A DNA stretch of 64,000 bases from Campylobacter pinnipediorum subsp. pinnipediorum (GTDB taxonomy: Bacteria; Campylobacterota; Campylobacteria; Campylobacterales; Campylobacteraceae): positions 868,001 to 932,000 of the forward strand of contig NZ_CP012546.1 in NCBI RefSeq assembly GCF_002021925.1, written 5' to 3'. The notes beneath the pieces were generated by a model, which was not told where the DNA came from, ran no database searches, and worked only from the letters and a program-made list of their open reading frames with translations. The position numbers were made by a program, and so were the translations under genes. Each line of letters opens with the position of its first letter. Positions within the stretch are counted from its first letter, which is position 1. Below, one piece after another: positions 17,884 through 28,073 of the stretch.

Positions 17884-19131
17884 ATGCTTCGTCAAAAAAC
17901 ATCAATAACCACCAAAAATAAGCTAAACCATACACTTAGATCTTGGCTTGGCATACTTCAAAGTGGCCTTGATGAACTAAAAGAGACATTAGAACCTTTT
18001 GCTGAGAAAAATCCGTTTATAACAATAGAACAAAATCCAAAACCACCTAAAAAAGATTTTTTTAAACAAATTTATAGCAATTCAGCCACAGATAACATAG
18101 AAGCTTTAACGATAAATAAAGATAGCCTTTATGATGTTTTAAGTTCTCAAATAAACCCGCCCCTTTTTCCGACAAAAAAATCACAAAACATAGCATATAA
18201 GATAATACAATGTATAAATAGCGAGGGGTATTTTGAATACGATAAGGATATTTTTAATGTCGAAAGTATCGATGATATAGAAAAAATAAGGGGTCGTTTT
18301 GCATACCTTGAACCAATTGGAGTAGGTGCAAGAGATCTAAAAGAGAGCTTTATGTTTCAACTTGAAGCTATAAATACCGATGATGAAATTTACAAAATAG
18401 CAAAAAATATAATACTAAATTTTGATAACTTGCAAAGCCTAACAAAAACAAAAAACTACGAAAAAGCTATATCTATAATAAAAAAATTTAAAAATCCACC
18501 GGCTATTGAGTATATACAAGATGATATTAGTATATTTGCTGATATTTTTATAGATACAAGCGATAACAATATAAATGTAAGTTTAAATAGCGATCAGTAT
18601 CCAAATATAGTTCTTGATGTAGACGGGCTTAATGAAAAAGATGATTTTGTAGCATCAAAAATAAAAGAGGCAAAAGAGCTTATAGATGCACTTGAATTAA
18701 GAAAATCAACACTTTATAAAATAGGGCTGATGATAGTTGAATACCAATATGACTTTTTTTTTGGTGGAGATATAAAACCAATGAAACTAAAAGATATAGC
18801 TGATGATCTAGACAGAAATCCATCCACGATATCAAGAGCTATATCAAATAAGTATTTGCAATGTTCAAGGGGTTTGATACCACTAAAAAACTTTTTTGCA
18901 ACCGCATTAGATGACGATGTATCCAATGCTACAATAAAAAGCTATGTTTTAAATTTAGTAAAAAATGAAAACAAATCAAAACCGCTATCTGATCTTAAAA
19001 TTCTTGAACTTATCCAAGATGAGTTCAAGGTAAAAATGGTTAGAAGAACCATAACAAAATACAGAAAAGCCTTAAATATAGCAAGTTCTAGTGAAAGAAA
19101 GAGAATTTATGCTATAAATAACGGCTCTTAA
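17884..19131 (+). CDS. rpoN: RNA polymerase sigma-54 factor RpoN
   Basis: 415 residues, typical of epsilonproteobacterial RpoN. Region I is the glutamine/leucine-rich N-terminus (LRSWLGILQSGLDELKETLE), the core-binding domain follows, and the C-terminal RpoN box is VRRTITKYRKALNI, compared with ARRTVAKYRE in the consensus. In Campylobacter sigma-54 drives the middle flagellar genes (hook, basal body, minor flagellin) with FlgR. The last gene of the S4-tsaE-lptB-rpoN run. Confidence 0.96.
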   Translation: MLRQKTSITTKNKLNHTLRSWLGILQSGLDELKETLEPFAEKNPFITIEQNPKPPKKDFFKQIYSNSATDNIEALTINKDSLYDVLSSQINPPLFPTKKSQNIAYKIIQCINSEGYFEYDKDIFNVESIDDIEKIRGRFAYLEPIGVGARDLKESFMFQLEAINTDDEIYKIAKNIILNFDNLQSLTKTKNYEKAISIIKKFKNPPAIEYIQDDISIFADIFIDTSDNNINVSLNSDQYPNIVLDVDGLNEKDDFVASKIKEAKELIDALELRKSTLYKIGLMIVEYQYDFFFGGDIKPMKLKDIADDLDRNPSTISRAISNKYLQCSRGLIPLKNFFATALDDDVSNATIKSYVLNLVKNENKSKPLSDLKILELIQDEFKVKMVRRTITKYRKALNIASSSERKRIYAINNGS

Positions 19132-19956
19132 TTATGCACTTATAAAGTTTTCTTGAGTTTTAAAGAATGATTTTAAACTCTCATAAGCATTTTGAATTTG
19201 TTCAAATTTCTTTCTATATACATCTTTAATATTTTCTGATTTGTTTGCATGCCTATCTGGATGATAAATTTTTACAAGGTCCAAATAACTCTGTCTTATA
19301 TCATCAAAACTACTGTCTATCTTACAATCTAATACTTTAAAATTATCTTCAAGCAATGAAGCAAGTGCTGAAAATCTATTTATAAACTTAGCTGATTTTT
19401 TTACTTTGAAGTTTCTTTTAAATTTATCAAATTTCTCATCATCTTTATCAAACTCAACTATAAAATCTAAATACTCTTTTTTCTCAAATAGTGATTGTAA
19501 AATATCGCAATCTTTATCAGATGTTATTTTGATATTTAGTCTAGTTTTTGAATCATTTATCTTAAATTCTCTGTTTTTAAAAGTTTGCAATAAATATCCA
19601 AAAAACAAATTATTTGATTTTTGTAGTCTAAATATAACTTCATCATCTTCAAAAAACACCTTTGCAAATATTACATTTGTTAATGTGTTTTTTTGCATAT
19701 AGTTAAGTTTTATTGTCTTATACTCAGCAAATTGTATGTTTAATTCATCTTTGTTTTGTTTTTCATAAATTTTTTTTATAAATTTTAAAAAATACTTTCT
19801 TTGTGGCATTTCATTTTCTTCATAAAAAGATATTACTCTGCCTTTGCTTGAAATTGTGTTTTGAAAATTTTTATTTATCATATTGCTTAGTTCAGTAAAA
19901 AGTTTATCATCATAAGTTTTTATACTTAAAGATTCTAAAGTATGAGTTATATGCAT
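19132..19956 (-). CDS. J-domain protein, C-terminal DnaJ domain
   Basis: About 274 residues from the ATG at 19956, which has GGAGA six bases upstream; an ATG at 19968 overlaps that site and is unlikely. The first 205 residues have no family I recognise. The last 65 form a J domain with the HPD tripeptide (DLVKIYHPDRHA) and the helix III/IV pattern KFEQIQNAYESLKSF. It should stimulate a DnaK-type Hsp70. It converges on rpoN with its stop directly next to the rpoN stop. Confidence 0.8.
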   Translation of the reverse strand: MHITHTLESLSIKTYDDKLFTELSNMINKNFQNTISSKGRVISFYEENEMPQRKYFLKFIKKIYEKQNKDELNIQFAEYKTIKLNYMQKNTLTNVIFAKVFFEDDEVIFRLQKSNNLFFGYLLQTFKNREFKINDSKTRLNIKITSDKDCDILQSLFEKKEYLDFIVEFDKDDEKFDKFKRNFKVKKSAKFINRFSALASLLEDNFKVLDCKIDSSFDDIRQSYLDLVKIYHPDRHANKSENIKDVYRKKFEQIQNAYESLKSFFKTQENFISA

Positions 19957-20030
19957 AACAATCTCCATTTTTTACGTAATTTATATAAAGACCGTAAGCA
20001 ATAAGTGTTCCATATATTATGTAAAATAGT

Positions 20031-20054
20031 GGTTAAGTCAAAAAAGACTTAACC
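20031..20054 (-). terminator. Hairpin downstream of htpG
   Basis: Perfect 9-bp stem GGTTAAGTC / GACTTAACC with a six-A loop, 8 bp after the htpG stop. Read on the minus strand it is followed by ACTATTTT. Confidence 0.55.
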
Positions 20055-20062
20055 GAATTAAA

Positions 20063-21922
20063 TTATATGGCTTTTACCATAATTTTTGTTAAAATTTTAC
20101 TAAATTCAGATGGGTTTTCTATGCTCATGCCTTCATTTATCTTTGCCATATCAAGCAACAATCTTGAAATATCATTTACCATAAGCTCATTTTTTTCAAG
20201 TTTGTTATAAATTTCGTGATTTGCATTTATTTCAAGTATAGGTTTTACTTTTGGTATATTGCTTTGACCCATCTGTTTTAATATGCCTTGCATAGCAAAG
20301 TCAGGATCATTTTTGTCGTATATCAAGACAGCTGCTGATTCGCTAAGGCGAGAGCTTAGTTTTACATCTTTAACTTCATCTTTTAGTATTTCACGCATTT
20401 TTACAAGTGTATTTGCGATGGCACTCTCATCTTTTTTGTCTTCATTTTCTGTTTTTATCTCATCATCTATATCTGAATGAGAGATTGATTTCAGTGGTGT
20501 CTTGTCAAACTCATTAACCATAGGCATAACAATAGTATCAATCTCTTCATCCATTATCAAAACCTCTATATTTTTAGATTTAAAGCTCTCTAACAAAGGT
20601 GAATTTCTAAGCATATTTTCATTATTTCCGCTTATATAATATATGCTTTTTTGATCTTCTTTCATTGATTCTTTATACTCTTTTAGACTTACAAGTCCAT
20701 CTCTTGTTGTTGATTTAAAAAGCACTAAGTCTAAAATTTGTTCTTTTTCTGTTCCAAAGCCGTATAAACCTTCTTTTAAGACTTTTCCAAAAAGTGTGTA
20801 AAATTTTATGTATTTTTCTTTATCTGATTCTTTTAGTTTTTTAAGCTCATTTAAAATTTTCTTTATGCTTTGTTCTTTAACGCTACGCATTATTGCATTT
20901 TCCTGAAGTATCTCACGACTTACATTTAAAGGCAGGTCTTCAACATCTAAAACACCACGAACGAAACGCAAATAAGGTGGTAAAAGCTCTTTTGCATCAT
21001 CTGTTATAAATACTCTTTTAACATAAAGCTTAACACCGCTTTGATAATCAACCCTAAATAGATCAAAAGGCTCTACACTAGGAATGTAAAATAATGATGA
21101 ATACTCTATCTTTCCTTCCGCTTTTGTATGTATATGTAAAATAGGGTCTGTAGAGTCGTGACTGATTTGTTTATAAAACTCATTATATTCATCAGCTTTT
21201 ATGCTTACTTTATTCATACGCCAAAGTGCTGAAGCTTTATTTATCTGAGTATTTTTACTCTCATAAGTGCCTTCTTTTTCTTCATCTTTTGGCGGAATAT
21301 ATTCACTTTTATCCATAAAGATAGGATATGGAATGTGGTTTGAATATTTTTTGATTATATTTTCAAGCCTCCATTCATCAGCAAATTCTTCATCGTTTAA
21401 GTATAGTGTTATACTTGTTCCGTGTTCTTGTTTTTGAGTATTTTCTATCTCATAGCTTTTAGCATCGGAAGTCCATTTATAAGCTTCTTCTTCTAAAGCT
21501 TTTTTACTAACAACTTCTATTTTGTTTGCAACCATAAATGCAGAATAAAAACCAACGCCAAATTGACCTATAAGCGAACTATCTTTTTTGGCATCGCCAC
21601 TAAGAGATGACAAGAAGCCTTTTGTTCCACTTCTTGCTATTGTTCCAAGGTTTGCTATAAGTTCATCTTTATTCATACCTATACCATTATCACTTATGGT
21701 TAGTGTTTTATTTTCTTTGTTAAATTGTATGTCTATTTTTGCTGAATACTGAAGTTGTTTATACTTATCGTTTGTTAGACATAGATAGTTTAGCTTATCA
21801 AGAGCATCACTTGCATTTGAAATAAGCTCCCTTAAAAATATCTCTTTGTTTGAATAAAGTGAATGTATCATTAAGTTTAAAAGATCATTCACTTCTGTTT
21901 GAAATTCAAATTTATCTGCCAT
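20063..21922 (-). CDS. htpG: Chaperone HtpG (Hsp90)
   Basis: 619 residues. The GHKL ATPase domain shows [29 protein letters not shown] and [13 protein letters not shown]; the middle domain has [14 protein letters not shown]; a C-terminal dimerisation domain follows. It remodels client proteins in the cytoplasm. It stands as a single transcription unit between two hairpins. Confidence 0.97.
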   Translation of the reverse strand: MADKFEFQTEVNDLLNLMIHSLYSNKEIFLRELISNASDALDKLNYLCLTNDKYKQLQYSAKIDIQFNKENKTLTISDNGIGMNKDELIANLGTIARSGTKGFLSSLSGDAKKDSSLIGQFGVGFYSAFMVANKIEVVSKKALEEEAYKWTSDAKSYEIENTQKQEHGTSITLYLNDEEFADEWRLENIIKKYSNHIPYPIFMDKSEYIPPKDEEKEGTYESKNTQINKASALWRMNKVSIKADEYNEFYKQISHDSTDPILHIHTKAEGKIEYSSLFYIPSVEPFDLFRVDYQSGVKLYVKRVFITDDAKELLPPYLRFVRGVLDVEDLPLNVSREILQENAIMRSVKEQSIKKILNELKKLKESDKEKYIKFYTLFGKVLKEGLYGFGTEKEQILDLVLFKSTTRDGLVSLKEYKESMKEDQKSIYYISGNNENMLRNSPLLESFKSKNIEVLIMDEEIDTIVMPMVNEFDKTPLKSISHSDIDDEIKTENEDKKDESAIANTLVKMREILKDEVKDVKLSSRLSESAAVLIYDKNDPDFAMQGILKQMGQSNIPKVKPILEINANHEIYNKLEKNELMVNDISRLLLDMAKINEGMSIENPSEFSKILTKIMVKAI

Positions 21923-21983
21923 TTTATTTCCTTTTTTTTGAAATTTTTGGCAGATTATAACATAAAGTGATAAAATTATTTTT

Positions 21984-22010
21984 AAACTTGATACAATTCA
22001 TATCAAGTTT
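21984..22010. terminator. Hairpin between the autotransporter stop and htpG
   Basis: Perfect 10-bp inverted repeat AAACTTGATA / TATCAAGTTT with a 7-base loop, about 50 bp after the autotransporter stop and 60 bp upstream of htpG. It lacks a strong T tract on the minus strand, so it could be a weak terminator or an operator for htpG. Confidence 0.4.
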
Positions 22011-22059
22011 AATAAAAAAAATTAATAAGAATATATTTCTATAATACTTTATGGTTTAT

Positions 22060-24966
22060 TTAAAACCTATATAAACCACCAACATTAAATACTTTGCTGT
22101 TATTATGCGAACTGTCAAAAGATAGATCAAATCCACAATTTAACATGATATTCTTAGTTAGATTATAACCAAAGTTGCTACCAAACCATACAGTGCTTTT
22201 AGCTTCTTTGATACCTGTTATTTTTACATTACTATTTGAGCCTGTAAATTTTGCATCAAAGCTAAAATCATTAGGAGATGGCTTGTTGATATAAGTTAGA
22301 TTTGAGCTTATAAATAGTTTGTCAAATTCAACTTTTGTTCTTACACCTGCTAGCAAAGATGTTAAGTTGTATGTTTTTTTATCAGCTTGTAATCCAAAAA
22401 CATCTTTTTCAAAAATCTTATCTCTTTTTAACCAGTCAAGCTGTGTAGCAAAAAATGGATTTATTTTAAATTTATCTAATTCAAAAATCTTACCAATTTC
22501 TGTATATGTATTATAAAATTTACTGTCGTATGAAATTTTTGAGTTTTTATCTAAAATTTCTCTTTCTACCTTGCTTTTTGAACTATTTAATCCAACTCTA
22601 CCAAGCATATAAAAATCATCAAAGTTGTATGAACCATATAGACTAACTGATGTATTTTTTATATTTGTACTACCTGCATTTTTATCAAAATCAGTCTTTG
22701 CTCTTCCGGAAAGCAAAGAAACACCAAGTATATAGTTGTCAGTTTTTTTATCAAGTCCAAATGCAGAACCGTGTATATTTGTGCTAGTATTTGCATAGCC
22801 TTTATTTTTTAAATTTACATCTGCAAATATCTGATTGGCCCAAAAACCACTTCTATCTTCATAAATCAAAGATGATATTCTATCGCTTAATGTTTTATTG
22901 AAAGTCTCATTTTGTTTTGCAAGTATATTTTGACTTGATGAATAAATTTCACCAGAAAGAGTGTTTATAGCATTGCTTAAAGCTTGAGCCGGCATTGCAA
23001 ACAAAGATAAAGAAGCTTGGTAAATTTGACTATCTTTATCATCCGACACAGCTAATTCATCCAAAACGACATCCAAATTTTCTGCAGTTTTAAATGCGAT
23101 ATCGTTAGCTTTATAGCCTAATGCAGAAGCTACATAAGCGGTGTCATTTCTTGAATATTTTACTTCTAGATTTTTTTGTGAATTATTTAAATTTAATCCA
23201 TATATGTTTATAAAATTTGATATATTGTTTGAAATTTTAGCTTTCTTTGAATCAAAATTTTCTATTTGATTAGCCTCAATAATAGTTCTTGTTCTTGTTG
23301 TGTTTCTTGATGGAATTTCTTGTAAATTTTCTATATCGGCTAGTAAGTATCCATTATTTCCAAAGTTTATATTTCCATCAGCCTTAAGCAATGATTTATC
23401 TATATCTATAACTATTCTAGCTCCATTTTTTCCTTCATATTTTTCTTTTATATAAAGTCCTTTTCCATATACATTTAAAGAACCCCCATTGTTTGTTATT
23501 GACTTACCTATTTCTGCAAACGCACCATTTTTGGATTCAGCTCTTAAGGTTCCTTGCTTTTCTATAATTACATCTGAATTTTGAAGTTTATTTTGAAGCA
23601 CTATATCACCATTTTGTATCCAAGTTGCACCTTCATATTGGTTATCTCCACTAAGATACAAGGTACCTGTACCTTTTTTGTATATACCGCCTCTACCTTT
23701 TATATCATTGCTCCAAGTTAGTTTGTTCTTATCTTGATAATTTCTATAATCAAAATCAACTGTAAATAAGTTTTGAACAAATTGTTCATCCTTGCTTAAT
23801 GTTCTAAGATCCAAGTGAAGCAATGCAGGTCCTTTTAAAGCCCTTTCTTGATTTAAAATTCCCCATCCAAATGAAGGATCGCCCACATCTTTTTTTCCAG
23901 AATTTGGTCCTTCTGTAGGGGTGCTTGTCCCAGGTATATCAGCTGTTGATAATATAGTTACTGTTACTAAGTGATTACTCATCCAAGGAAATTTATCCCA
24001 TACATTAGCAACTGCTGCTGTAACCCTGGGAGCGGCAAAAGATGTACCTTGATGATTTCCTGTAATACCACTAGCTACTATCCCCCATTTTTTTGATTTT
24101 TCATCAAATTTATTTGAATAATCTGCAAGTTTTGATTTGATATTTTCGTCATAAGCAGCAACCGCTATAAAACCATTTCTAGCATTATCATATTCTTTTG
24201 GATAGCTAGCTTCAGATGTTGGCTCATCTCTCTTGTCATTTCCAGCTGCAAATACAAATATACTATCTTTTTCCGGTTTATCTCCTATTAAACCTTTTAG
24301 TGTTTTGATTTCATATGGTTTATGTTGTTTATTAGAAGTTCCCCAAGAGTTGTTGAATATCCTAGCACCTTTTTTGTACATTTCGTCAAAAACTTGATTA
24401 CTTACAGAGAGCATATTATTACCATTTCCAACATCTGCTATTAAAATTATTGGTTTATTTATATTATTTTTATTTTTTAATTGATTTCTGATAATATCTA
24501 GAACATAAGCTCCATGAAGATCTTCTTTTCGATTATGTCTCAAATATCCATTAAGAAAAAGAACGTTTGCATCATATTGATAATCTTTAAAACCGGAATC
24601 TATTACTGATATTTTTCTTTCATTTTCTTTTGTATTTTTTTGTTTGTTGTTATATCTATCTATTTGTTCTGATTGTAAATTTTGAACTACCGAATTTGAT
24701 TCATTTATTGTTTCTCTTCCATCAAAAAATAAGGTTTTTGATATAGGTAGATTTACAGGAAGTAACTGTTGCATTTTATTGTCTTCATCCCGTTGAGGCG
24801 CAGATGGTGTATATCTTGGCGATGGTGTATAAATATCAGTATAGGATGGTTGAGAAGAGCCACCTCCGCCACCACCTCCGCCACCACAAGAAACCAAAAA
24901 TGCAGATAAAGAGATAACTACACTTGGTTTCAAGATATAGTTAATGTTTCTTAGGTTGTTACCCAT
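22060..24966 (-). CDS. Lipidated subtilisin-family autotransporter serine protease
   Basis: 968 residues. The N-terminus carries a lipoprotein signal with lipobox FLVSC (Cys27) followed by nine glycines (28-36). An S8 peptidase domain spans about 115-390 with the catalytic triad Asp123 (VIDSG), His151 (LHGAYV) and Ser309 (GTSFAAP), plus the oxyanion Asn243 (AAGND). An autotransporter strand-associated repeat (GTLYLSGDNQYEGATWIQNG) leads to a C-terminal beta-barrel from about 700, ending in the aromatic signature GGLYRF. The layout matches NalP/SphB1-type lipidated proteases that process other surface proteins. Its own promoter probably lies at 24967-25130. The specific substrate is unknown. 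Confidence 0.88.
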   Translation of the reverse strand: MGNNLRNINYILKPSVVISLSAFLVSCGGGGGGGGGSSQPSYTDIYTPSPRYTPSAPQRDEDNKMQQLLPVNLPISKTLFFDGRETINESNSVVQNLQSEQIDRYNNKQKNTKENERKISVIDSGFKDYQYDANVLFLNGYLRHNRKEDLHGAYVLDIIRNQLKNKNNINKPIILIADVGNGNNMLSVSNQVFDEMYKKGARIFNNSWGTSNKQHKPYEIKTLKGLIGDKPEKDSIFVFAAGNDKRDEPTSEASYPKEYDNARNGFIAVAAYDENIKSKLADYSNKFDEKSKKWGIVASGITGNHQGTSFAAPRVTAAVANVWDKFPWMSNHLVTVTILSTADIPGTSTPTEGPNSGKKDVGDPSFGWGILNQERALKGPALLHLDLRTLSKDEQFVQNLFTVDFDYRNYQDKNKLTWSNDIKGRGGIYKKGTGTLYLSGDNQYEGATWIQNGDIVLQNKLQNSDVIIEKQGTLRAESKNGAFAEIGKSITNNGGSLNVYGKGLYIKEKYEGKNGARIVIDIDKSLLKADGNINFGNNGYLLADIENLQEIPSRNTTRTRTIIEANQIENFDSKKAKISNNISNFINIYGLNLNNSQKNLEVKYSRNDTAYVASALGYKANDIAFKTAENLDVVLDELAVSDDKDSQIYQASLSLFAMPAQALSNAINTLSGEIYSSSQNILAKQNETFNKTLSDRISSLIYEDRSGFWANQIFADVNLKNKGYANTSTNIHGSAFGLDKKTDNYILGVSLLSGRAKTDFDKNAGSTNIKNTSVSLYGSYNFDDFYMLGRVGLNSSKSKVEREILDKNSKISYDSKFYNTYTEIGKIFELDKFKINPFFATQLDWLKRDKIFEKDVFGLQADKKTYNLTSLLAGVRTKVEFDKLFISSNLTYINKPSPNDFSFDAKFTGSNSNVKITGIKEAKSTVWFGSNFGYNLTKNIMLNCGFDLSFDSSHNNSKVFNVGGLYRF

Positions 24967-25133
24967 AAAATTATTCCTTTATAAATGTTTGATAAAAATT
25001 TAGTTATTTTATAAAATTTTCTTTGTTTTGATTGAGATATAGATTATACCAAAAAAAATAATATAAATTATATTTTAACATTTTTTATGTTATAATTTTT
25101 AAATATAATTTTAACATTATTAGGTGGTATAAA

Positions 25134-26354
25134 TTGAAAAATATATCGGTTAAAGAAATTTTAAAATGGAAACAAGAAGGCATAGCAAAAGACGAATTTA
25201 TAAATAAAATGTCAGAAAGATATAATTATAGTATCATAAATCCAGAAACAAATTCCAATTTGTTACTACATTTATTAGCTTATCTATTTTTTGGGTTATC
25301 TTTATTTTTTTTAGTTGGTTCTAATTGGGAAGAGATACCTGATTATATTCGCCTTGTTTTACTTGCAGGTCTTACATTATTTTTAAATATATCAGGTCTT
25401 TATACTTATAAAAAAGGAAATTTCAAACACTCTGAGATGATATTCTTCCTAGCTATATTGGTATATGGAACAAGCATAGCTTTGATATCACAAACATATC
25501 ATCTTGATAGCTATATGCCAGATGGATTATTGCTTTATGCTATTGGTTCCATAGTCTTATCTGTGTGTATTTTTAGCTCTTTTTTGACAGCTATTTCACT
25601 TATGATATCTATAGTATGGCTACTTTTTGAACTGTATTACTATAATATAAATTCAATATATTTTATATGTTTTATTTTATTATCTGTATTTGTTTGCTAT
25701 AAAAAAAGTGGTAAGTTTTTGGTATTTAATATCATTTTAGGAATAATTATATATCTTTTTGCACTAGAATACAAAATAAATGGAGCTGGCTTGAGAGAGC
25801 ATGTAGTAATGTATTGTTTTTGTATACTCATGTGTTTGTTGCTTTTTATATCACTAAAAGAGCCTTTAGATAAAATAGGGCAGGTGCGAAACTCTCAAAA
25901 TTTTTACAATATATCTCAAATATTCGCTTCATTATTTTTGGTATTTTTAAGTTTTGTATTAGAACAAAAACCAGCACAGATGAGTTTTTATGATATTTTT
26001 AACAACATTTATGGTTTTATTTTTGTATTTTTGTTTGTGATAAATTCTATAATAGCTTTTCAATATAAAAATAAATTTTTATTTATTGTAAATTTTATTT
26101 TATTATGTTTACCTATCGCATTTTTTTATATTCAAAATGAAGGAATGTTTTTTTCCATCATATGTATAATACTTGGTGGACTTTATATAAAAAATTATAA
26201 ACTTTTTTTAGGGCTTTTACTTATTTTTAGCACATCTATTATTAGATATTTTGAGTTTAGTGGAGATTATATATCAACTAGTATGCTATTTTTATTTTTT
26301 GGATTTATTATGTTTGTTATTTTAAAACTAAAAAGAGTAAAAAATGAAAAATAA
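25134..26354 (+). CDS. DUF2157-type polytopic membrane protein
   Basis: 406 residues. The N-terminal SHOCT-like stretch (VKEILKWKQEGIAKDEFINK) precedes about ten transmembrane helices, the first starting LLAYLFFGLSLFFLVGSNWEEIP, which is the DUF2157 signature. The start is TTG at 25134 with AGGTGG upstream. It overlaps the next gene by 11 bp; in many bacteria DUF2157 and GDYXXLXY proteins are paired, as here. Function unknown. Confidence 0.75.
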   Translation: MKNISVKEILKWKQEGIAKDEFINKMSERYNYSIINPETNSNLLLHLLAYLFFGLSLFFLVGSNWEEIPDYIRLVLLAGLTLFLNISGLYTYKKGNFKHSEMIFFLAILVYGTSIALISQTYHLDSYMPDGLLLYAIGSIVLSVCIFSSFLTAISLMISIVWLLFELYYYNINSIYFICFILLSVFVCYKKSGKFLVFNIILGIIIYLFALEYKINGAGLREHVVMYCFCILMCLLLFISLKEPLDKIGQVRNSQNFYNISQIFASLFLVFLSFVLEQKPAQMSFYDIFNNIYGFIFVFLFVINSIIAFQYKNKFLFIVNFILLCLPIAFFYIQNEGMFFSIICIILGGLYIKNYKLFLGLLLIFSTSIIRYFEFSGDYISTSMLFLFFGFIMFVILKLKRVKNEK

Positions 26355-26805
26355 ATTTATTGTTTTTGTAGCTTTATTACAGCCCGCTTTGCTTATTTTG
26401 ATGGTTTTTTATGCTTTTGTGCCTTTGTATTTTGGAAAAGAAATTGTTATGCAAGTTCACGGATATGATCCAATGGATCCTTTTCGTGGAAATTATGTAA
26501 ATTTAAGATATGATTTTAATGATATAGATAATATAAAAAAATCAAAAAATTATGCTGTATTAGAAGAAAAAAATAATATCCACTATACTAAAAAAATTAT
26601 AGACAAAAAACCAAAAAGCGGGATATATATACAAGGTATTTATAATAATTTTGGAATACAAAAATATTTTACCACTGAAAAAAATGCAATTACTTTACAA
26701 AATAAACTTGCTGATCCTAACTATAAGTCATATGCTAAGATTAAAATTTTTAAAGGTAATGCTAGGATTGTGGAGATAAATTTTATTAAAAACAATAAAA
26801 AATAA
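26344..26805 (+). CDS. GDYXXLXY-domain membrane-anchored protein
   Basis: 153 residues with one N-terminal helix (about 6-28) and an extracytoplasmic domain that contains MDPFRGNYVNLRYDF, the variant GDYXXLXY motif that names this family. It pairs with the DUF2157 gene upstream by an 11-bp overlap, so the two products probably act together at the inner membrane. Biochemical role unknown. Confidence 0.75.
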   Translation: MKNKFIVFVALLQPALLILMVFYAFVPLYFGKEIVMQVHGYDPMDPFRGNYVNLRYDFNDIDNIKKSKNYAVLEEKNNIHYTKKIIDKKPKSGIYIQGIYNNFGIQKYFTTEKNAITLQNKLADPNYKSYAKIKIFKGNARIVEINFIKNNKK

Positions 26806-26877
26806 ATTTATATTTATTTAATTACAAAGCGTTATAATGGTTGCAATGAAACTAATTTTATAACAAAAGGATATAAG

Positions 26878-27780
26878 ATGTGTAAAGATTGCGGCTGTAG
26901 TATGGGAAGTCATATTGATACACACACTCATTCTAATAAAACTATTCACACACACGAATACGAGCATAATCATGGTCATTCCCACCAAGATAAGCATGAG
27001 CACATACATCATGAGCATACGCACACTCATTCTGATGGCACTGTTCATGCACATACTCACACACATGATAACGAGCATGGAGTAGGAGATGGTGATCATA
27101 ATCATACTCATCAAAACCCAACATTAAATGATGTAAAAACAATAAATGTTATAAGTAAAATTTTATCCGAAAACGACAAAGAAGCATCAAAGAACAGAGA
27201 GTGGTTTGACAAATCAGGAATACTGGCTATAAATTTAATGAGTAGTCCAGGAAGTGGAAAAACAACATTGCTTGAAGCTACTATAAAAAATTCTGATCTT
27301 AAAATAGGTGTTGTTGAGGGCGATCTGGAAACAAATAACGATGCAAACAGAATACTAAAAGCCGGTGGGAAAGCACACCAGATAAGCACAGGACAGACTT
27401 GTCATCTGGATGCTTTTATGGTTCACGAAGGATTGCATAATATCCCTATGGATGATTTAGATGTTGTATTTGTAGAAAATGTTGGAAATCTAGTTTGTCC
27501 AGCTAGCTATGATGTAGGAACTCATCTAAATGTAGTTTTATTATCTGTAACAGAAGGTGATGATAAGGTAGCTAAATATCCCGTTATGTTTAGATCTGCG
27601 GATGTTATCATCGTTAGCAAGATGGACTTGATACAACATTTTGATTTTGAAGTAGAGCGTGTTAAAACTGAAGCTAGAAAACTAAATCCAAAAGTTGATA
27701 TCATAGAAGTAGATAGTAAAAGTGGAAATGGTATTCAAAGATGGATTGATTATATAAAATTTAAAAAGGAATTTAGATAA
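26878..27780 (+). CDS. hypB: Hydrogenase nickel incorporation GTPase HypB
   Basis: 300 residues. The N-terminus has a CxDCGC metal site (MCKDCGCSMG) and a long histidine-rich nickel-storage segment (about 14-78). The GTPase domain starts with SSPGSGKTTLLEATI and includes GDLETNNDANRI and the Cys/His nickel site TGQTCHLDA. It delivers nickel to NiFe hydrogenase with HypA. It heads the hypB-C-D-E-A operon with AAAGGA upstream of the ATG and a one-base overlap with hypC. Confidence 0.96.
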   Translation: MCKDCGCSMGSHIDTHTHSNKTIHTHEYEHNHGHSHQDKHEHIHHEHTHTHSDGTVHAHTHTHDNEHGVGDGDHNHTHQNPTLNDVKTINVISKILSENDKEASKNREWFDKSGILAINLMSSPGSGKTTLLEATIKNSDLKIGVVEGDLETNNDANRILKAGGKAHQISTGQTCHLDAFMVHEGLHNIPMDDLDVVFVENVGNLVCPASYDVGTHLNVVLLSVTEGDDKVAKYPVMFRSADVIIVSKMDLIQHFDFEVERVKTEARKLNPKVDIIEVDSKSGNGIQRWIDYIKFKKEFR

Positions 27781-28073
27781 TGTGTCTTTCAGTCCCTTCA
27801 AAGGTTCTTGAAATAGATAAAGATAATGTCGCATTGGTAGAGACTCTTGGGGTAAAACGAAGTGTTAGTTTAGATCTTATCTCTGAGGATGTAAATATAG
27901 GTGATTACATACTAATACATGTTGGTTTTGCTATGGAAAAGATAGACACAAAAATAGCCGAAGAAAGTTTGGAAATTTATAGACAAATAGCAAAAGATAT
28001 GAAAAACGGTAAAATTGATTCTTATGATGGAGATATCGGACTTATGGAGATTTTAGATGGATCTAATAAATGA
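27780..28073 (+). CDS. hypC: Hydrogenase maturation chaperone HypC
   Basis: 97 residues starting MCLSVPSKVLEID; Cys2 is the essential ligand that carries the Fe(CN)2CO group with HypD. The central GDYILIHVGFAMEKID is conserved. It overlaps hypB by one base (TAATG) and hypD by 17 bp. Confidence 0.95.
   Translation: MCLSVPSKVLEIDKDNVALVETLGVKRSVSLDLISEDVNIGDYILIHVGFAMEKIDTKIAEESLEIYRQIAKDMKNGKIDSYDGDIGLMEILDGSNK

Noticed and set aside
26914-27100. Histidine-codon repeats that look like a DNA repeat array or CRISPR-like pattern
   Set aside because: Explained by the nickel-storing histidine-rich segment of HypB; units are irregular and in frame.
26818-27114. Minus-strand Met/Val-rich frame opposite hypB
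   Set aside because: Produced by the complement of the histidine-rich repeat codons of hypB.
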